In this document: one piece after another, positions 59,060-64,000 of the stretch
Layout of the letters: each line of letters begins with the position of its first letter
How positions within the stretch are numbered: position 1 is the first letter of the stretch
DNA from: Silene latifolia
Taxonomy: Eukaryota; Streptophyta; Magnoliopsida; Caryophyllales; Caryophyllaceae
NCBI RefSeq assembly: GCF_048544455.1
Contig: NC_133526.1
Coordinates: 388,001 to 452,000 of the forward strand
Direction: 5' to 3'
Length of the DNA stretch: 64,000 bases
The notes under the pieces: generated by a model
Database searches by the model: none
What the model was told of the DNA's origin: nothing
The model's input: the letters and a program-made list of their open reading frames with translations, nothing else
Program-made: the position numbers and the translations under genes

Positions 59060-60240
59060 GATGTCGCCTGTCTCAAAATAAGGAAAAACACAAAGACTTG
59101 TTAAAGTGCAAACCGAAAAATAAGTCTCGCTGATTTCCATGGGTCTTGACTCTTGTGTCAGGCCCATGAGTCTGAGATGAAGTCCGTAAGAGGATATTTG
59201 ATCGGTCGCATTATTAGGTCCAAAAAAACCTAAAGGTCAACTGGACAATGGAGAGAGTGATAAGGTCAAGTGAGCAAGGGCCAAACTGTTAGAATTTTGT
59301 ATCGGATTTTTGCAACATTATAATAAGGAAAAAAGGGTATAAAGGTTAGCACAATCGTTGGAGGAATGCAATAAATAGGAAAAAAATTACCATTGGGGAT
59401 ATCAAGAGAAGGTATACGACTTACGATAGTGAAATAAAGACATGTAATATCCGTTGGTATATGACAGACGCTCTTGTCCACGCGACAAAATAAGCGATTT
59501 TGAAGATGAGGAACCTATGAAACAAGGAGAAACAATGAATCACAAGTTCAATACTAAAGCGATTTTTTTTTTCCGTACGTATGGATCCTATAGAATCTAG
59601 TCCCTTGCGTAGTTACATACAAAAGTAAAAGTGAAAAGCAAAGGCACGACGTACGGAACTAACTAACTAACTGTACATTGAATTTCGTCTATTCTTTATA
59701 TGAACGGCTTGTAGAAGTTAGATGAAATAATGGTAAAGCATATATGCTCGGGCGCAATTACGTGATAAGCACGATGGAATTGTGCAAAGAAAAGATAAAA
59801 ATTGACATAAAAGAAGAATAATAAAAACAAGAGGCCGGAGATCATACTTTGAGTTTTGTCAGCTTAAACTGTACAAAGAATCTCCATTTTTTGAGTGAGA
59901 CACCATTTCAAGAGGAAGAAAACAAGACCGAAGTTTGTTTTTGCTTATTCTTCTTTAAGTGTTGTCAATCTTACCAGCATTCCTTAACTTCTGATCCATA
60001 TTCATTCTCAATTTGACATTACATTCAATAATATGTCAGAAATCAATCATATCTCACGTATAAAATTACACTATCCGAAAAAGATTGATTCTAACTACTT
60101 ACTTTTAACTCATCTTACTAAAGCTGAATTCTGCTGCATACAATATTTGATCAGCCAACTAACTTTGTAAAATAATTCACAATTTGATTATCATCTGGGT
60201 AAGTCTTACAATAACATTATCAATGGGCCGTCATGAAATT
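59060..60240. other. Intergenic; copy A of a repeated segment
   Basis: No gene recognised. The part 59690-59915 (copy A) resembles 61500-61640 and 63090-63215, with shared strings AGAAGTTAGA, ATTGACATAAA and AACAAGAGG. Confidence 0.45.
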
Positions 60241-60249
60241 CCTTGGTAT

Positions 60250-60870
60250 AAACCCATCTAACTCTTTTAGCGCATCGGGGTTACCTTGCACTGCTTGTGC
60301 TTTTTGGCATAAAAGAGTTCAGAATTTTCACTAGAGTTTCTGCAACCTCTCTTCAGTCGTTCATTGATTGTTAAGCCTTTTAGGTCGCATCTATCAGCAA
60401 TCGTACAAATTCTTGAGTGCTCCTCAACAAACACTGTCGGTATTTCAACCTCACATATAAGGCAAATTATCAAACTCTCATAGGTATGCTGTTGATACCC
60501 CCATACACCCGAACAAACTCAAGAAACTCTTCGTACTGTGGGTTGTTCTGTGTTCTCAGTATGTATGAGATCTAGGGCTCTTGGCTTGGTCATCCTTTTG
60601 TCCAAAAGCACCGGACTGATCCTTTGATGGAGTATCAACAGCATCAGGATCTCTCTTTTTTCTTACGATAGCCGCAGGGAACTTTTTCCAAGACAACATC
60701 CTATAGCTGCTACCTGTGGAGTCTTGACTTCTTGCTGTACCAACCTCCACACATGTGATGTGGAGTCTTTTGTCAAATTCTCATCCCCATCTTTCCTCTC
60801 AAACGAATCTGAAATTTCTTCACTGTCTACCCCGGGAATTTTCTCGGGCCCTCAGTTTATGTAAGCTCAG
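60250..60870 (-). pseudogene. IRE-type AGC kinase gene relic
   Basis: On the minus strand 60473-60267 reads MIICLICEVEIPTVFVEEHS, then RICTIADRCDLKGLTINERL. This is the C2H2-like motif (CxxC…H…C) that precedes the kinase domain in plant IRE/IREH1 proteins, which act in root-hair growth and cell growth. Upstream, 60750-60556 reads TARSQDSTGSSYRMLSWKKF and PDAVDTPSKDQ, compatible with the Ser-rich N-terminal part. After NERL the frame leaves the family pattern. No kinase domain follows, so this is a fragment. The assignment rests on memory of the motif. Confidence 0.6.
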
Positions 60871-61259
60871 AATGTGCTCTTCTTCAAAACCAGTCCCCGT
60901 CTGAAATTGCACAAACTCACTTCATCCACAAAAATCTATAACAAATTAACATTAACAAGAGGTGCAAAAACCGCTGGTCACAGGTTTCAGTATTCTCTAG
61001 CGAGGAACAAAAAAAGGACTTTCGGGGATATAACTACAGCTCATAGCCCCTCTGTCACAGCTGTAAGCGAAAGAAAGACACGATTCCTCAACACTTCATT
61101 AATCATAAAGCATGGAAATATTTACCACAAATAGCCGCATCCAACACTCAGCACTGTCCCAAGTCCACACTTGCAGTCAAGTAGAATGTCGGAACTCGGA
61201 TTCACATAAAATGCCAAAAATCCTCTAAAATTGTAAGACGCACAAAAAGAAAATATCCA

Positions 61260-61640
61260 GACTATGTTGTATGACCAAACAGTGAATTGAAAAACAAAAA
61301 GTCTTAGCACGATTCCGCAAGAATCTCATCAAACAGTTGGCGAGCAGTACACAGTACAGACATCGGAACAAAATCCTTGTATCTAGTACGGAACTACGAT
61401 TAAAACAATGGTTAAGCAGGCAGCTACGGAACTACCATTAAATCAATGTAAAAAGTGAAAAATCATCCTATGAAGCAACAATGTGATTTCAATTTTCAAT
61501 CAAATTGAATATTGTTAACGGCTCATAGAAGTTAGAAAATTATCAGTAAGGAATTTGTGTCCAATTACGTGATAAAATTATGTAGAAAAAAAATTGACAT
61601 AAAGAAGAAGAATAAGAACAAGAGGAGCATTGATCATAGC
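61260..61640. repeat. Copy B of the dioxygenase-upstream segment
   Basis: AACAGTGAATTGAAAAACAA, CATCAAACAGTTGGCGAGCA and ATAGAAGTTAGAAAATTA match the segment at 62945-63215 in the same order, with an extra stretch in between. Confidence 0.6.
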
Positions 61641-62944
61641 ATTATGATACACAATGATTGTAAGCATTGAATGCAATGTTTGAAAATTGTAATCATGCTC
61701 TATGAAGGCTTTTCTAGGGAGTTCTTTATATTGAACACCCCTATAGTTAGAAGGATTCTCCGCACTAAATTACAGCATTTCTAGGCTCTATGAAGCATTC
61801 CTTTCGCAGCTCAATGAAATAGGCTGAAGTTGTTCGAGTTTTTACTATGTCACTAATCCTTAAATCTAAGCATCTGTAATGATGTTTAAGGGCTCTAATG
61901 GTAACCCAATTCTTTTATAAGAGAAAGATGATACATTTTTTCTATTGAGGTAGGTGATATTCAAATATACAAAATGATTGATTTCATAAGGACACTCTTT
62001 TTACCGACTCGTATCATCCGAACGCATATCGAGCTAACTGTTAGCTACGTGCTGCCCTCGCAAAGAACGTAAGGCCACTGACAGTGAGTGTACTGCTGAT
62101 ATTGCTGGGTGATGGTGGTAATATCATCCATGTTCCAACATAAGTCAATTAAAAAATTTGGAATTTGACTCCAGGTAATGCCATTAATTTACCGGCAATT
62201 CTGCAAATAATCACTATCAACAATAATTTTGTAGCTCAAAGATGTCTTGCCTACTATTTGCAGCCCAAAGAGAATAACTTTGGTTTCGGCTAATAATGCC
62301 CACATTATATGAGCCTCTAGACCTCTAGACTCTAGTTCGTCTTCCACGACCATAATGTCGTCAATCTCGTCCCAAACAATAAAACCCGGCCCCGACTATT
62401 CAGGCCAAAAATAGCCGCATGTAATTTACAACCGACGATGGTGATGGTGCTCTCCATCTTCTAGGTTCATACATTTATAATTTATTATCAACAAATTATC
62501 TCACATAAATCATACCTACATAGCTACACTGTAGCCCAATCGGATCTTATAAGAAATAGTGATCGTTATCGTTATCGTCCACGTCACCAGATTAGTTACC
62601 AATTTGACCAAAACATGTAGTTCACGAGCAAACAAACAAGATAGATAAAACCGCTTAATACAAACCATCTAAGCTTAGCTAACATTGATAAGATCCGATT
62701 ACGCGGTTTCACTCAATAGATCAAACAAACATTCAAAAAACTATCTACTAATTAACACACACCACAAATTTAATAGATCAAACAAACATTCAAAAAACGG
62801 TGTACACAGTGGCGAAACTAGGGGTTAAATTTGAAATGTTTTATGTAAAATTTTGGTAATTTAGTTGACTACATTATTACTTGGTCGCCCAAAGCTAGCC
62901 TCATGTGAAATTTTACGTCCCTAACTACAAATCATGATGCTTGT
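61641..62944. other. Intergenic between copies B and C
   Basis: No gene, RNA or complete transposon recognised. AT-rich with scattered repeats such as AATAGATCAAACAAACATTC, found twice near 62715 and 62772. Confidence 0.4.
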
Positions 62945-63215
62945 AGTTGTACAGTTGTAGGATCAAACAGTGAATTGAAAAACAAAACAAAAGTCAACAA
63001 GATTCGGTGCGACATTTCATCAAACAATTGGCGAGCATTACAGAAATCGAAACAAAAACAGAGTGAGAATTCAATGTAACGAATATATTGTGAATGGCTG
63101 GTACAAGTTAGAAGAATTATTAGCAAGGAATTTATTCGCGTAATTGACATAAAGAAGATGAAGACTAAGAATAAGAACAAAAGGAGCACATACTCTGAAT
63201 GAGACGCCATTTTCA
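62945..63215. repeat. Copy C, directly upstream of second dioxygenase
   Basis: ATCAAACAGTGAATTGAAAA, TCATCAAACAATTGGCGAGC and CAAGTTAGAAGAATTA recur from copy B, followed by the ATTGACATAAAGAAGA string of copies A and B. It ends about 160 bp before the ATG of the dioxygenase gene, so it covers likely promoter sequence. Confidence 0.6.
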
Positions 63216-63371
63216 TCAAACAATTGCCTATAAATAAACTCACTATGATCCATTAATCTGTCATTAATTACAGCTATACAAGTCTTATATACAAACAATA
63301 GTATAGTTTGACTTTCTTATTCTTACAATTAAATACATAAATTTAGCAAAAAGAAATTTCTAGTCCAAAAA

Positions 63372-64000
63372 ATGTTAACCGACTACCTCAGACAAATAAA
63401 TGGTGGTGTTTTTCCAGCCGACCATGTAATCCTACCTGATGAAAGAATTGAAAATAATTTGTTTGTTCCTCCACCGTTTCACTTATCCGCAGCTGACCTA
63501 GTAGCAATTAATTCACCTGCCCATCACGATAGAATTAGTCAAAAACTTGTCGAGATGGCACAACGTTATGGCATGTTTTATGTATGTTCAAATATTTCTT
63601 TCTAAATTTTCATTTCTCACCTCTCACAACTATTAATGTAAAATCAACCGTCTAAAGTGTAGACGGGGTAAATATATAACCGTTTATATAATAAGGCGGG
63701 CAAAGTGGTAACAACTGACATTCCACCGGTTGTTTATCTTATTATAAAAGGGGGTGATATTTAACTCGTCTACAACTTTGTTAAGTAAGATAAGTGGGAG
63801 AGAGACGATCCTAAGGAAGATTTGTTGTTCTTCTTATGGCATGTTTCTTGACCGTATTTTTTTTTACAGATTGTGTTTAATCTAACAATTTTTTTTTTTT
63901 TAATTATGTAATTCCAAGATCACCAACCATGGAATAAGAGATAGAGTGATGACTAATGCACTCTGGGCCGCAAAAATGTTTTTTGAGTTACCCTCTTATG
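63372..64000 (+). CDS. 2-oxoglutarate-dependent dioxygenase, 5' part
   Basis: Exon 1 (63372-63581, 70 residues) starts MLTDYLRQINGGVFPADHVI and continues with a DIOX_N-type stretch VPPPFHLSAADLVAINS and LVEMAQRYGMFY. Exon 2 begins at 63919 and reads ITNHGIRDRVMTNALWAA then KMFFELPSY up to the window edge. The junction falls before the xxNHGI motif, the same place as in the dioxygenase at 14277-22347. The catalytic HxD…H part lies outside the window. Function within the family cannot be told. The canonical VPVIDL motif is replaced by PFHLSAADLVAI, so it belongs to a different subgroup than the first gene. Confidence 0.82.

Noticed and set aside
62932-63298. Minus-strand frames of 75 and 103 codons upstream of the second dioxygenase
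   Set aside because: They overlap each other in different frames and fall in a repeated non-coding segment (copy C).

Overview
The window is nuclear DNA of a flowering plant. The coding genes have GT-AG introns, the intergenic space is AT-rich, and most of the sequence is nested transposons. The many short MITE-like repeats with ends of the CTCCGT/GGAGTA kind are what I associate with Caryophyllales, but that placement is an impression only.

Layout. 1-2819: minus-strand gene for a protein with tandem BRCT domains, of the Arabidopsis At4g02110 type; eight exons are in view and the 3' part runs off the left edge. 4710-6896: a complete five-exon TAF13 gene (TFIID subunit). 7684-13335: a degenerate L1-type LINE with RNase H. 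14277-22347: a 2-oxoglutarate/Fe(II) dioxygenase gene whose first intron holds a 4.2-kb foldback element (E1, 14648-18876). 22968-33150: a very young, non-coding LTR element with 5-bp target duplication GCCTT. It lies on the minus strand and carries a nested PIF/Harbinger transposon with two open genes (25116-28796) and an RTE LINE fragment with a perfect 18-bp target duplication (30532-32037). 33261-34343: a small TIR element filled with CGCCA hairpins. 34800-39317: a broken Ty1/copia fossil. 40337-46436: a CACTA element with a small ORF, interrupted by a second foldback element (E2, 41324-45688) of the same kind as E1. 47000-49962: a CYP72-type P450 pseudogene with a solo LTR in an intron. 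51440-56296: a Helitron 3' end, a probable solo LTR, an F-box gene relic, a 313-bp tandem repeat and a second Helitron-like element. 57273-59046: a poly(A)-tailed retroposed sequence without a recognisable reverse transcriptase. 59690-63215: a relic of an IRE-type kinase gene and three diverged copies of one segment. 63372-64000: the start of another dioxygenase gene.

Genes that look functional are few: the BRCT protein gene (DNA repair/chromatin), TAF13 (general transcription), two 2-oxoglutarate dioxygenase genes (specialised or hormone metabolism), and the transposon's own transposase and Myb-like genes.

The most unusual signal is the pair E1/E2: about 4.3-kb elements bounded by similar imperfect inverted repeats, both sitting inside (TA)n microsatellites, both with opposing halves and both filled with 21-22-bp tandem repeats. 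E1 also carries two tRNA-like cloverleaf sequences in opposite orientation near its middle.

All calls rest on reading the sequence and on remembered family motifs; no database search was run.
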